Positions 1 through 8,116 of a stretch of 64,000 nt of DNA are shown here, piece after piece (positions within the stretch are counted from its first letter, which is position 1; each line of letters starts with the position of its first letter). The stretch is from CAYNWK01 sp964400875. Lineage in GTDB: Bacteria > Chloroflexota > Anaerolineae > Anaerolineales > UBA4823. The notes below the pieces were generated by a model that worked only from the letters and a program-made list of their open reading frames with translations, was not told the origin of the DNA and searched no databases. The translations under genes were made by a program, and so were the position numbers. The stretch covers positions 28,698 through 92,697 of the forward strand of contig CAYNWK010000004.1 in NCBI GenBank assembly GCA_964400875.1. Reading direction: 5' to 3'.

Positions 1-1
1 C

Positions 2-1012
2 GCCGGTTGAGCGTCTAAGCTGAGCGCAGAGGCGCTGGCGCAGGTGCTGCGCCCGATCGAAGATGTCTTCAAGCCCGGCGATTACCCCGACCTGCTAGTT
101 GGCCTGGGCGAGCCGGACGACGCGGCTGTCTGGCGGCTAGACGAGAACCGCGCCCTGGTGGTGACCACCGATTTCTTCACCCCGGTAGTGGACAACCCGT
201 ACGACTTCGGCGCCATCGCGGCGGCCAACAGCCTCTCGGACGTCTACGCCATGGGCGGCCGGCCCTTCCTGGCCTTGAACATCGCGGCCCTACCGCCGGA
301 CCTGCCGGCGGAGATAACTGGCGAAATCGTGCGAGGCGGCGCGGAGAAAGCCCGCGAGGCTGGGGTAGTCATCGCCGGGGGCCATACCGTGCAGGACCAG
401 GAGCCTAAGTACGGCCTGATCGCCGTCGGCATGGTTGACCCGGCGCGCATGCTGACCAAGGGCGGAGCAAAACCCGGCGACCGGCTGGTGCTCACCAAGC
501 CGCTAGGTTTCGGCACGGTCACCACCGCCCTCAAACAGGATCGAGCAGCCCCGACGGACGTTTCCGAAGCCGTCGGCTGGATGAAGCGCCTGAACAGGGA
601 AGCCGCCGACCTGGCGGTCGAATTCGGGCTGCGCGCCGCCACCGACATCTCTGGCTTTGGGTTGTTGGGCCACGCCTGGGAGCTGGCTTCCGCTTCCAAG
701 GTGGGTTTGCGCCTGAACGCGGCCAAGCTGCCGCTGGTCCGGGGCGCCCGTCGCTACGCCGAGGAGTTTATCTTCCCCGGCGGATCGTCCGACAACCGCG
801 TGTATTTTGGCCCGCAGGTGGACTTTGAAACCCAGGTGGATGAACCCACCCAGATGCTCATGTTCGACGCCCAGACCAGCGGCGGTCTGCTCCTGTGCGT
901 CCCTGCCAGAAAAATGGACGGCCTGCTGGCCCGGGCCGCCGAGGTTGGTTTGCTGCTGTGGGAGGTCGGAGAGGTGGTCCCGGGAGAGAAGATCGCGGTG
1001 AGCGCCGGTTAG
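2..1012 (+). CDS. selD: Selenide, water dikinase (SelD), selenocysteine-containing, 5' partial
   Basis: SelD makes selenophosphate from selenide and ATP, the selenium donor for selenocysteine-tRNA and selenouridine. The visible part covers almost the whole protein: the ATP/metal-binding segment with TTDFFTPVVD, the AIAAANSLSDVYAMGG motif, the IAGGHT motif, DISGFGLLGH and the C-terminal QTSGGLL. The frame stays open to the left edge except for a TGA at 8-10, which lies in the context Ala-Gly-stop-Ala-Ser-Lys-Leu. In SelD this position (GGC/U-A-x-K) is the catalytic Cys or Sec, so the TGA is read here as selenocysteine. A GTG at 44 would give a product without the active site and is not believed to be the start. 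About 16 residues are missing upstream of the window. That it is SelD is near certain; Sec decoding is inferred from the motif and the hairpin after it. Confidence 0.93.
11..41 (+). promoter_or_regulatory. Candidate bacterial SECIS hairpin of selD
   Basis: Directly after the in-frame TGA, bases 11-15 (GCGTC) can pair with 37-41 (GGCGC, one G-U pair) and bases 23-27 (AGCGC) pair perfectly with 32-36 (GCGCT), closing an AGAG loop. A 7-nt bulge lies on the 5' side, with a U two bases below the upper stem. The apical loop starts 18 nt after the TGA. Bacterial SECIS elements are known to lie within the coding sequence just after the UGA, at about this distance. The pairing was worked out by eye. 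Confidence 0.6.
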
Positions 1013-1174
1013 AACGATCACGATGATATCGGAGAAGCCGGCGATGACCTGGTCAAGCGGATCGATAAAAAAGAAAACGGTTCCTGACAGCGCTCCCCAT
1101 GCCGCCGCTAAGGCACAGCCGGGCTGAGCCGAGCGGCGAGCCGGCGAGTTTCCTCAAGGGTTATAGGGAGGGTT

Positions 1175-1205
1175 AAGGATTTGGCGGCTCTGCCGCCAAA
1201 TCCTT
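1175..1205 (+). terminator. Hairpin terminator after selD
   Basis: Perfect 14-bp stem AAGGATTTGGCGGC / GCCGCCAAATCCTT with loop TCT, followed by ATTTA. It lies between selD and ggt, both on the plus strand. The T tract is weak. Confidence 0.6.
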
Positions 1206-1238
1206 ATTTAAACGCATAGGGAGCAAAATAAACTGTCA

Positions 1239-1244
1239 TATAAT
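1239..1244 (+). promoter_or_regulatory. Possible -10 box for ggt
   Basis: TATAAT lies 81 bases before the ggt start and after the selD terminator. No good -35 hexamer at 17 bp, so this rests on the -10 alone. Confidence 0.35.
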
Positions 1245-1324
1245 GGGGGCGACTGCACATTTGACTTGAGCGCTAATTCCAATAAACGATAACGTTGAAG
1301 AACTACTGAATGGGAGGAGAATCG

Positions 1325-2956
1325 ATGCCCGTCTCTCACAAGTTGAGCTTCACTGGGCGCCGCTCGCCGGTTTTGGGGACCCGGGGCATGGCCGCGACCT
1401 CGCAGCCGCTGGCCGTAGCAGCCGGGTTGCAGATCCTGGAGCAGGGGGGCAACGCCGCCGACGCAGCCGTAGCTGCCGCGGCGGCGTTGAACGTCACCGA
1501 ACCAACCTCCACCGGGATCGGCGGTGATTGTTTCGCCCTGTATTACGACGCGGCTACCCGCCAGGTCAGCGCGCTGAACGGTTCCGGCCGCGCGCCGGCG
1601 GCGCTGACCCTGGAACGCCTGGAGCAGGAGGGCTTCGAAAGGGAACTGCCGCCCTTCCATCCCTATACGATCACGGTGCCCGGCGCCTGCGCTGGTTGGT
1701 GCGACCTGGTGCAGATGTACGGGCGGCTCCCGCTGGGGACTGTGCTGGCTCCGGCAATCCACCTGGCCGAGCATGGCTTCCCGGTTGCGCCGATCACGGC
1801 GTACTTCTGGGAACGCGGCGTCGAGCGACAGCTCAGCCAGGCGCCCGGCGGGCAGGAGCTGACCATTGACGGGCGCGCGCCTCGCCCGGGAGAGATCTTC
1901 CGCAACCCGGGATTGGGGCGCACCTTTAAGAAAGTGGTCGAAGGCGGCAAAGCGGCCTTCTACGAGGGGGATATCGCCGTGGACCTGGCCGCGACCGTGC
2001 AGCAGGCCGGCGGCTGCCTGAGCCTGGACGACCTTGCCGGACATACCAGCACCTGGGAGCAGCCCATCAGCACGACCTACCGGGGCGTGCGGGTGTGGGA
2101 ATGCCCGCCCAACGGGCAGGGGTTGGCCGCGCTGCTTGCCCTGAACCTGCTGGAAGGCTTTGAAATCCAGGGCAGCGAACCGCTCTCGGTCGGGCGTCTG
2201 CACTTGATGATCGAGGCCATGCGCCTGGCCTTTGCCGACGCGCGCTGGTACGTGGCCGACTCGGCCTCGAACCCGGCTCCGCTGGTGGAATTGCTCTCCA
2301 AAGAGTACGCCGCCGAGCGCCGCCAGCTGATCAACCCGCGCCGGGCGACCCTGGACCAGGTCCGCGGCGCGCCGGTCGCCGCTTCGGACACGGTCTATTT
2401 AAGCGTGGTGGACGGGGACGGCAACGCCTGCTCGTTCATCAACAGCAATTACATGGGCTTCGGCACCGGCATCTGCCCGCAGGGCTGGGGCTTCACGCTG
2501 CAGAACCGCGGCCACAATTTCAGCCTGGACCCGGAACACCCCAACGCGCTGATGCCAGGCAAGCGACCTTACCATACCATCATCCCGGCCATGGCAACCC
2601 GGGAGGACGGCTCGCTCTTCGCCAGCTTTGGGGTGATGGGCGGCTTCATGCAGCCGCAGGGCCACCTGCAGGCGGCGGTCGGCCTGATCGACGACGAACT
2701 GGACCCGCAGTCCGCCCTGGACCGGCCGCGCTTCTGCCTGCCGGGCGGCGAAGCTGCCGGGGAAGTAGCCCTGGAGGAGGGGATCCCTGGGGATGTGGCG
2801 GCAGCTTTAAGATCGATGGGGCACCCGGTGGAAGTGGTCAGCGGGCACGGGCGAGCGCTCTTCGGCAGGGGGCAGATTATCTACCGCGACCCGGAGCAGG
2901 GAGTCCTGTGGGGCGGCAGCGACCCGCGCGCCGACGGCTGCGCGATGAGCCTGTAG
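1325..2956 (+). CDS. ggt: Gamma-glutamyltranspeptidase (glutathione hydrolase)
   Basis: A 543-residue Ntn-hydrolase of the GGT family, which cleaves or transfers the gamma-glutamyl group of glutathione and related amides. Family members are made as one chain and cut themselves before a catalytic Thr. That Thr is recognised here as Thr356 in DTVYLSVVD, matching the TTHYSVVD segment of known GGTs. N-terminal features such as GGNAADAAVAA and the TSTGIGGDCF stretch are typical, as is PYHTIIPAM near the small-subunit core. The ATG at 1325 is preferred over the one at 1310 because a perfect GGAGGAG lies 5 bases before it, and the upstream ATG would sit before this Shine-Dalgarno site. I see no clear signal peptide, which is unusual for the secreted bacterial enzymes, so a cytoplasmic GGT-like amidohydrolase is possible. 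Single-gene transcription unit. Confidence 0.9.
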   Translation: MPVSHKLSFTGRRSPVLGTRGMAATSQPLAVAAGLQILEQGGNAADAAVAAAAALNVTEPTSTGIGGDCFALYYDAATRQVSALNGSGRAPAALTLERLEQEGFERELPPFHPYTITVPGACAGWCDLVQMYGRLPLGTVLAPAIHLAEHGFPVAPITAYFWERGVERQLSQAPGGQELTIDGRAPRPGEIFRNPGLGRTFKKVVEGGKAAFYEGDIAVDLAATVQQAGGCLSLDDLAGHTSTWEQPISTTYRGVRVWECPPNGQGLAALLALNLLEGFEIQGSEPLSVGRLHLMIEAMRLAFADARWYVADSASNPAPLVELLSKEYAAERRQLINPRRATLDQVRGAPVAASDTVYLSVVDGDGNACSFINSNYMGFGTGICPQGWGFTLQNRGHNFSLDPEHPNALMPGKRPYHTIIPAMATREDGSLFASFGVMGGFMQPQGHLQAAVGLIDDELDPQSALDRPRFCLPGGEAAGEVALEEGIPGDVAAALRSMGHPVEVVSGHGRALFGRGQIIYRDPEQGVLWGGSDPRADGCAMSL

Positions 2957-2977
2957 CCCTGAAAAAAACGCCCGTGA

Positions 2978-2983
2978 TATAAT
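2978..2983 (+). promoter_or_regulatory. Possible -10 box for the first ferritin
   Basis: A consensus TATAAT lies 57 bases before the ferritin ATG. The -35 region is poor (AGCCCT at a 17-bp spacer). Confidence 0.4.
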
Positions 2984-3040
2984 CGTGACAAAGGGAGCAA
3001 ATAGAGATCGAATCTCGACCCAATCCGAAAGGAGCAGACC

Positions 3041-3529
3041 ATGCTGATCGGCGTCAAGTTAAACGAAGCCATGAACGCCCAGGTGGGCAACGAGTTTGGC
3101 GCCAACATGCAGTACCTGAGCATCGCCGGCTATTTCGAGCAGCAGAACCTGAAAATGCTGGCCGAACTTTTCTTCGAACAGGCGGAGGAAGAGAAAGAAC
3201 ACGCCATGAAGTTCGTCCGCTACATCTTAGAGACGGGCGGCGACCTGCGCATCCCCACCATCGCCGAGGCCAAGCACACTTTTGAATCGGCCGAGGAGGC
3301 TGTGGAAGCGGCTTTGGATTGGGAAAAGGAAGTCACCCGCCAGATCAACGAACTGATGAACATCGCCGTAGATGAAAAGGATTACCTGGCGCAAAATATG
3401 CTGAACTGGTTCGTAGATGAGCAACTGGAAGAGATCACCAAGATGGAGCAGCTGCTGAGCGTGGTGCGCCGGGCCGGCGAGCGCAACCTGTTGATGGTCG
3501 AGGCCTACCTGGTTCATTTAGAGACATGA
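3041..3529 (+). CDS. ftnA: Non-heme ferritin, copy 1
   Basis: 162 residues, the normal length for a bacterial ferritin (FtnA type) that oxidises Fe(II) and stores it in a 24-subunit shell. The ferroxidase residues are visible: Glu in NEFGANMQYLSIAGYF (about residue 18), the E-x2-H of AEEEKEHAMKF (about 50-53), and the Glu/Gln pair in the third and fourth helices (VDEQLEE, about 127-130). The start has a good AAGGAG site. A second, related ferritin follows 100 bp downstream, separated by a terminator-like hairpin, so the two copies arose by tandem duplication. Iron storage is firm from family knowledge; a difference in role between the copies is not visible. Confidence 0.92.
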   Translation: MLIGVKLNEAMNAQVGNEFGANMQYLSIAGYFEQQNLKMLAELFFEQAEEEKEHAMKFVRYILETGGDLRIPTIAEAKHTFESAEEAVEAALDWEKEVTRQINELMNIAVDEKDYLAQNMLNWFVDEQLEEITKMEQLLSVVRRAGERNLLMVEAYLVHLET

Positions 3530-3565
3530 GCGTTCAGCCTGAGAGAAGCTCAATCCGTTACCAGC

Positions 3566-3600
3566 CCCGGTTTCCAACCTTTGGAAAACCGGGTTTGTTT
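3566..3600 (+). terminator. Hairpin terminator between the two ferritin genes
   Basis: CCCGGTTTCC pairs with GGAAAACCGGG (one bulged A), followed by TTTGTTT. It probably ends or attenuates transcription between the tandem ferritins, allowing unequal expression. Confidence 0.65.
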
Positions 3601-3629
3601 ATCCAACTACTCAAAAAGGAGTCCTACCC

Positions 3630-4160
3630 ATGTTAATCAGCAAGGCACTGGAAGAAGCGATCAACGCCCAGGTCGGCCGCGAGTTTGGCGCCAGCCTGCA
3701 GTACGTCAGCATCGCGACCTATTTCGACGCCGACGACCTCCCCGAGCTGGCGGCTTTTTTCTACCGCCAGGCCGATGAAGAGAAAATGCACGCGATGAAG
3801 TTCGCCCATTACGTGGTGGAAGCCGGCGGGCAGGTGCGCATCCCGGCGATCGCCGAGTCAAAGTATGACTTCGGCAATGCCACAGAAGCTGTGAATGCGG
3901 CCCTGGACTGGGAGATGGAGGTCACCAAGCAGATCAACGCGCTGATGGACCTGGCTATCGAGCAGAAGGATCACATCGCCCAGGACTTCTTGCGCTGGTT
4001 TGTCACCGAACAGCTGGAAGAGGTCTCCACGATGAGCACCCTGCTGAAGGTGGTGCAGCGCGCCGGGGATAACTTGCTGTGGGTCGAGGATTTCCTGGCC
4101 CGCAACCCGATCGTCGACCAGGCCGGGCAGGCTGGAGGCACAGCCGGGGCCGCGGCTTAA
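3630..4160 (+). CDS. Non-heme ferritin, copy 2
   Basis: 176-residue paralogue of the preceding ferritin. The same ferroxidase features are present: REFGASLQYVSIATYF, ADEEKMHAMKF (E-x2-H), and VTEQLEE in the late helix. It differs by a longer C-terminal tail rich in Gly and Ala (about residues 160-176) that the first copy lacks. Start ATG at 3630 follows AAAGGAG. A strong bidirectional hairpin closes the gene. Both copies look intact, so they could form mixed shells or respond to different signals; nothing in the sequence decides this. Confidence 0.92.
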   Translation: MLISKALEEAINAQVGREFGASLQYVSIATYFDADDLPELAAFFYRQADEEKMHAMKFAHYVVEAGGQVRIPAIAESKYDFGNATEAVNAALDWEMEVTKQINALMDLAIEQKDHIAQDFLRWFVTEQLEEVSTMSTLLKVVQRAGDNLLWVEDFLARNPIVDQAGQAGGTAGAAA

Positions 4161-4165
4161 ATACA

Positions 4166-4206
4166 AAGAGGTGTTTGGGTGGGCACTGCCCGCCCAAACA
4201 CCTCTT
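4166..4206. terminator. Bidirectional terminator hairpin with GGTGTTT arms
   Basis: A 19-bp stem AAGAGGTGTTTGGGTGGGC with its complement (one G-U pair) and loop ACT, placed between the convergent ferritin 2 and the cNMP/NifU gene. The same GGTGTTTGGGCGGGC-type core recurs at several other gene ends in the window. Confidence 0.75.
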
Positions 4207-4227
4207 ATCTGCGCAAAGCTCAAGAAC

Positions 4228-4977
4228 TCAATCGGTGATCGATTCTACCTTTTCCACTTCGGGGAAGAATTGGCGCACCGTGCCTTCAACCCAGCCGTGC
4301 AGCGTGCTAGGCAGCAGCGGGCAGCCAAGGCAAGCGCCGCCCAACTTAACCTTCAACACATCTCCATCGAAGGAGACCAATTCAACGGAACCGCCGTGAT
4401 AATGCTCGATGTAAGCGCTGACTTGCTCGATCAAAGCACGGATGCGCTCCTCAACGGGAGCATTCGTCGTTTCGCCGGCGTTCATTTCCATATGCTTAAC
4501 TCCTGGTTTACCCTGGCTTATCTGTACGCTCTCCTTCAGCAGGCCGAAAACTTGAGGATGGGAGCGCTCAAGACGTTCAGCCACAACCTTCGCCAGCCGA
4601 TCTAGAAGCAGCAAGCCGGTTTCCGGATAACGTTCGCAAAGCAACTGCAGGTTTTTGTTGCTCATGCGCAGCAGGTTGGTATTGGCCTGGCAGGCTGCGG
4701 AAGAGGTATAGGCGCTGCGGCCGATCACGGCGGACCAACCCACCAGCCCGCCCGGGCGCACCCGGGCGATATTGATCGGGTCACCGTCGTCGGGATTATA
4801 ACGGATGACCACCTCTCCCGCAATCACCAGATAAAGATATTCGGCAAGCTCGCCCTGTTCGAAGAGCACCGTCCCCGGAAAACATTCATAGGGGAGGAAG
4901 AGGGGCTCCAGCAGGGCGATTTGCTCTGGGTCGAAACCCTCAAAAAGAGGAATTTGGTCGATCGGTTTGGTTAGCAT
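4228..4977 (-). CDS. Cyclic-nucleotide-binding domain fused to a NifU-like Fe-S domain
   Basis: 249 residues. Residues about 8-125 form a cNMP-binding (Crp-type) beta-roll with the PGTVLFEQGE and IAGEVVI signatures, but no DNA-binding HTH follows. Instead, residues about 175-249 form a NifU C-terminal domain with the cluster-binding motif GGACLGCP (Cys216 and Cys219) and the typical HGWVEGTVRQFFPE ending. NifU C-terminal domains carry Fe-S clusters for delivery to apoproteins; cNMP domains sense cyclic nucleotides or act as regulatory folds. The fusion suggests Fe-S assembly under allosteric control, which is an inference. The gene converges on the ferritin pair, fitting an iron theme. A second methionine at residue 163 could give an NifU-only form, but it lacks a clear ribosome site. 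Confidence 0.85.
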   Translation of the reverse strand: MLTKPIDQIPLFEGFDPEQIALLEPLFLPYECFPGTVLFEQGELAEYLYLVIAGEVVIRYNPDDGDPINIARVRPGGLVGWSAVIGRSAYTSSAACQANTNLLRMSNKNLQLLCERYPETGLLLLDRLAKVVAERLERSHPQVFGLLKESVQISQGKPGVKHMEMNAGETTNAPVEERIRALIEQVSAYIEHYHGGSVELVSFDGDVLKVKLGGACLGCPLLPSTLHGWVEGTVRQFFPEVEKVESITD

Positions 4978-5302
4978 GAATCCGGTGGCCTCGTGTACAT
5001 ACCAACTGTAAAGCTTCCTCTATCGATCTTCTAGTGGCAATCATCCCGAAACAACTGACGAATATCACCCCCCGGCTGACATTTGTCCTTATTTTGATGG
5101 GATTCGTCGATTTTATAGGTTTAGATGATGAAAATAGCGCTTTGGTAGAGGATTTACTGATGGATTGGGGGAATTCTTGGAGAAGAAAGCAATATTAAGA
5201 TCCCCGGCGCCTTCTGGGCACACAGTCACAGACTGCTGCCCGGCGCCGGGGATCGGATTTTCGTTCTGAAGGGCTGCCTGCGTCAGGCGGCCCTGGCGGC
5301 GA
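4978..5302. other. Intergenic region between the cNMP/NifU gene and clpC
   Basis: 325 bases. The clpC terminator hairpin lies at 5199-5254. A plus-strand frame at 5034-5198 (GTG, 54 codons, one hydrophobic stretch) has no ribosome site and is not called. The stretch 4978-5033 should hold the promoter of the cNMP/NifU gene but shows no clear boxes. Confidence 0.45.
5199..5254 (-). terminator. Terminator of clpC
   Basis: 13-bp perfect arms GATCCCCGGCGCC and GGCGCCGGGGATC enclose a 30-nt loop in which GGGCA can pair with TGCCC. It lies 48 bases after the clpC stop on the minus strand and is followed there by TCTTAATATT. Confidence 0.6.
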
Positions 5303-7792
5303 TCAGGCTTCGCTCTCCGCCTCGATGGAAGGATGGAGGCCCTCAGCCGGGACACCCTGGCCAACCGGGCGGAAGACCAGCTCGTCGCCGCTCTCATCCA
5401 CGGTAACTACCACCGTATCACCGTTAGAGAATTCACCGCTGAGCAGGCTGATGGACATCGGGCTCTCGATGTACTTCTGCAGGGCCCGCTTCAGCGGACG
5501 AGCGCCGAAGTCCGGGTCGAAACCGACGTCGGCAAGCCAGTCGCGCGCTTCCACGCTCAGATCAACTTTCAGGTCATGCTCGCTCAGGCGCTCGCGCACA
5601 TCCTGCATTTGCAGTTCAACGATCTGGCGCATCTGCTCGAGGGTCAACGGCGAGAAGGTGATGACTTCATCGATACGGTTGAGGAACTCGGGCCGGAAGG
5701 CGTCCTGGAGGGACTTCTCGATCTTTTCCTTGGCCTGACGGTCTTCGTCTGTGCCCTCCGGCAAGAAGCCCAGGCTGCCCGACTTGCGCACGTACTGCGT
5801 GCCCAGGTTGCTGGTCATGATCAAAACGGTGTTGCGGAAGTCCACGACGCGCCCCTGCCCGTCGGTCAAACGGCCGTCGTCCAGGATCTGCAGCAGCGCG
5901 TTCCAAACCTCGGGGTGCGCCTTCTCGATCTCGTCGAAGAGGATCACCCGGTAAGGCCGGCGGCGCACGGCCTCGGTCAGCTGGCCGCCTTCCTCGTAGC
6001 CCACGTATCCTGGCGGGGCGCCGAAGAGCCGTGAGACGGTGTGCTGTTCGCGGTACTCGCTCATATCGACGCGCAGCAAGGCGTCCTGGTCGTCGAACAT
6101 GAACTCAGCCAGCGCTTTGGCCAGCTCGGTCTTGCCGACGCCGGAGGGGCCGATGAAAATGAACGATCCGATCGGGCGGCGCGGGTCTTTCAACCCGGCG
6201 CGGGCGCGGCGGATGGCGTCGGAGATGGCGTGGATGGCTTCATCCTGCCCAACGATGTGTTCGTGCAGGCGGGCTTCCATCTGCAGCAGCTTATCGGCTT
6301 CGGTTTCCATCATCTGGCTGACCGGAATGCCGGTCCACATCGAGATGACTTCGGCGATGTCGTTCGAATCCACCACCTCGTCCAGCTCGTGTTCGCTCTC
6401 CCATTCGTCGCGCAGCGTATTGAACTCGCTTTCCATGCGCAGGCGTTCGGACTTCTTCTGGGCGGCCCGTTCGTAATCCCGCTCGTTGCCGGCCTGCTCC
6501 TCCTCGGCCATCAAACGGTCGAGGTCGGTTTTCATCGCTTTGAGCTCCGGCGGCAGGGAGTACAAGGCAACGCGCAGCTTGGCTGCCGATTCGTCCATCA
6601 AGTCGATGGCCTTGTCGGGCAGGTGGCGGTCGGTGACGTAGCGCGAGGAGAGCCGTGCGGCGTCTATAAGGGCGGCATCCGAGAAGCGCACTTTGTGGTG
6701 CGCCTCGTAGCGATCGCGCAGGCCGCGCAGCATCTCGATGGTATCTTCCACGCTGGGTTCTTCGACGTAAACCGGCGCGAAGCGGCGTTCTAAGGCCGCA
6801 TCCTTTTCGATGTGCTTGTGGTACTCGTCCAGGGTAGTGGCGCCGATGCACTGCAGCTCGCCGCGCGCCAGGGCCGGCTTGAGCATGTTGGAGGCGTCCA
6901 TGGCGCCTTGAGCGGCGCCGGCGCCGACAACGGTATGCAGCTCATCGATGAACAGGATCACCTCGCCCTCGGCGCGCTGGATCTCTTCGATGGCAGCTTT
7001 CAGGCGTTCCTCGAACTCGCCGCGGAAGCGGGAGCCGGCGATCATGGCGCCCAGGTCCAGCGAAACGACACGCTTGCCCATCAGGATTTCGGGCACATCG
7101 TTGGTGGCGATCTTCTGCGCCAACCCCTCGACAATGGCGGTCTTACCGACCCCAGCCTCGCCGATCAGCACCGGGTTGTTCTTGGTGCGGCGAGAAAGGA
7201 TCTGGATGACGCGCAAGATCTCAACGTCCCGGCCGATGACCGGGTCCAGCTTGCCCTCGCGGGAGAACTGGGTGAGGTCGCGGGAGAAGCGTTCCAGGGT
7301 GCGGTAGCGGGTTTCGGCCTGCGGGTCGGTGACGCGCTGTCCGCCGCGAATTTGCTGGATGGCGTCGTTGACACGATCGCGGGTCACACCGGCGCCTTCC
7401 AAGAGGCGGGCCGCCGGGGTGCTGCGCTCGCTCAGGATCGCCAGGAAGATGTGCTCCGTGGAGATGTATTCATCCTTCAAGCGGTTGGCTTCTTCGTTAG
7501 CCAGGTCGATGATGCGTTTCACCCGCGGGGTGATAAAGATCTGGCCAGCGCCGCCCCCGAAGATGTTCGCTTTGGGGCTGGTGCGCAGGATGTAGTCCAG
7601 GCGCTCAGTGAGCGCGTTCTCATCTACTTTAAGTTGGTCCAGGATCTGGGTGATCGCGCCTTGCGGTTGCTCGATCAGCGCCAACAGGATGTGTTCGGTG
7701 TCGATCTGGTTGTGCCCGTAGCGCTGAATGATCTCCGCCGCGCGTTGAGCGGCCTCCTGGGCTCGCTCGGTAAAACGATCGAATCTCATCAT
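5303..7792 (-). CDS. clpC: ATP-dependent Clp protease ATP-binding subunit ClpC
   Basis: AAA+ unfoldase of 829 residues from the start at 7792. Order: two Clp N-repeats (residues 1-150, ERAQEAAQRAAE and STEHIFLAIL), first AAA+ module with Walker A GEAGVGKT (about 211-218) and Walker B VILFIDELH, a short middle coiled region with a UVR-like stretch (RDYERAAQKKSERL), second AAA+ module with GPSGVGKT and VILFDEIEKAH, and the C-terminal D2-small domain. The GSLGF loop in the second module is the ClpP-docking type, and the middle domain is too short for ClpB, so ClpC is preferred; it would feed ClpP. The frame is open further upstream to 7873, but the MM at 7792/7789 matches the family N terminus (MRFDRFTERA) and follows AGAGGAA. 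A perfect palindrome stands upstream. Confidence 0.93.
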   Translation of the reverse strand: MMRFDRFTERAQEAAQRAAEIIQRYGHNQIDTEHILLALIEQPQGAITQILDQLKVDENALTERLDYILRTSPKANIFGGGAGQIFITPRVKRIIDLANEEANRLKDEYISTEHIFLAILSERSTPAARLLEGAGVTRDRVNDAIQQIRGGQRVTDPQAETRYRTLERFSRDLTQFSREGKLDPVIGRDVEILRVIQILSRRTKNNPVLIGEAGVGKTAIVEGLAQKIATNDVPEILMGKRVVSLDLGAMIAGSRFRGEFEERLKAAIEEIQRAEGEVILFIDELHTVVGAGAAQGAMDASNMLKPALARGELQCIGATTLDEYHKHIEKDAALERRFAPVYVEEPSVEDTIEMLRGLRDRYEAHHKVRFSDAALIDAARLSSRYVTDRHLPDKAIDLMDESAAKLRVALYSLPPELKAMKTDLDRLMAEEEQAGNERDYERAAQKKSERLRMESEFNTLRDEWESEHELDEVVDSNDIAEVISMWTGIPVSQMMETEADKLLQMEARLHEHIVGQDEAIHAISDAIRRARAGLKDPRRPIGSFIFIGPSGVGKTELAKALAEFMFDDQDALLRVDMSEYREQHTVSRLFGAPPGYVGYEEGGQLTEAVRRRPYRVILFDEIEKAHPEVWNALLQILDDGRLTDGQGRVVDFRNTVLIMTSNLGTQYVRKSGSLGFLPEGTDEDRQAKEKIEKSLQDAFRPEFLNRIDEVITFSPLTLEQMRQIVELQMQDVRERLSEHDLKVDLSVEARDWLADVGFDPDFGARPLKRALQKYIESPMSISLLSGEFSNGDTVVVTVDESGDELVFRPVGQGVPAEGLHPSIEAESEA

Positions 7793-8116
7793 AGGATTTT
7801 TTCCTCTGTGTTCTAACAACTTTTGCGGTTCTTGAGAGTTCTCCGTGTTTTTACGGAGAACTCCAATGATCATCTCTGCACAGCCTCCCCGCTGAACTTT
7901 GGACTTCCTCGCGTTTTCATTGTAAGCTCAGGGGGGTTCTCCAAGGGGCGACAATTCTGAAAGCTGTGCTTAAAAAATAAAAACCGCCGGTGGAGGGGGT
8001 AGGATGGCAGAGGTCAATGGCGTTCTAACCTATTTTGTCGCCTGCATTATAACATCGACAGGATTAGTAGAACGCCTGAGCGATGTTAGAAATGTATTAG
8101 ATCTGGCCCTGGCGGA
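7793..8116. other. clpC upstream region
   Basis: 324 bases between the start of clpC and the end of the DUF389 gene, both on the minus strand. It contains the perfect palindrome at 7836-7863. No second gene is supported; a plus-strand frame here runs on into the antisense of the DUF389 gene. Confidence 0.5.
7836..7863. promoter_or_regulatory. Perfect palindrome upstream of clpC
   Basis: GAGTTCTCCGT, 6-base spacer, ACGGAGAACTC: 11-bp arms without mismatch, 44 bases upstream of the clpC start. It does not match CIRCE (TTAGCACTC-N9-GAGTGCTAA). It could be an operator for a heat-shock repressor or an RNA hairpin in the leader. Location and symmetry are seen; function is inferred. Confidence 0.5.

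Larger units (their letters stand above)
1013..1324. other. Intergenic region selD-ggt
   Basis: No convincing gene in 312 bases. It holds the hairpin at 1175-1205, a TATAAT at 1239-1244, and the ggt ribosome binding site GGAGGAG at 1313-1319. A short open frame just after selD (about 1017-1087) encodes about 22 residues and resembles nothing I recognise. Confidence 0.5.

Noticed and set aside
44..46. GTG as the start of selD
   Set aside because: It would remove the catalytic Sec/Cys region. The frame is open upstream except for a TGA at the known Sec position.
1208..2203. Long open frame antisense to ggt, and similar antisense frames over clpC, moaA, coxB and others
   Set aside because: GC-rich codon structure gives long mirror frames; none shows a recognisable domain or ribosome site, while the opposite strand encodes clear families.
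5034..5198. 54-codon plus-strand frame before the clpC terminator
   Set aside because: GTG start without ribosome site, no family resemblance; might be a chance frame.
7793..8003. CIRCE element or other known heat-shock operator at clpC
   Set aside because: The palindrome does not match CIRCE, and no CtsR-type tandem heptanucleotide was found.
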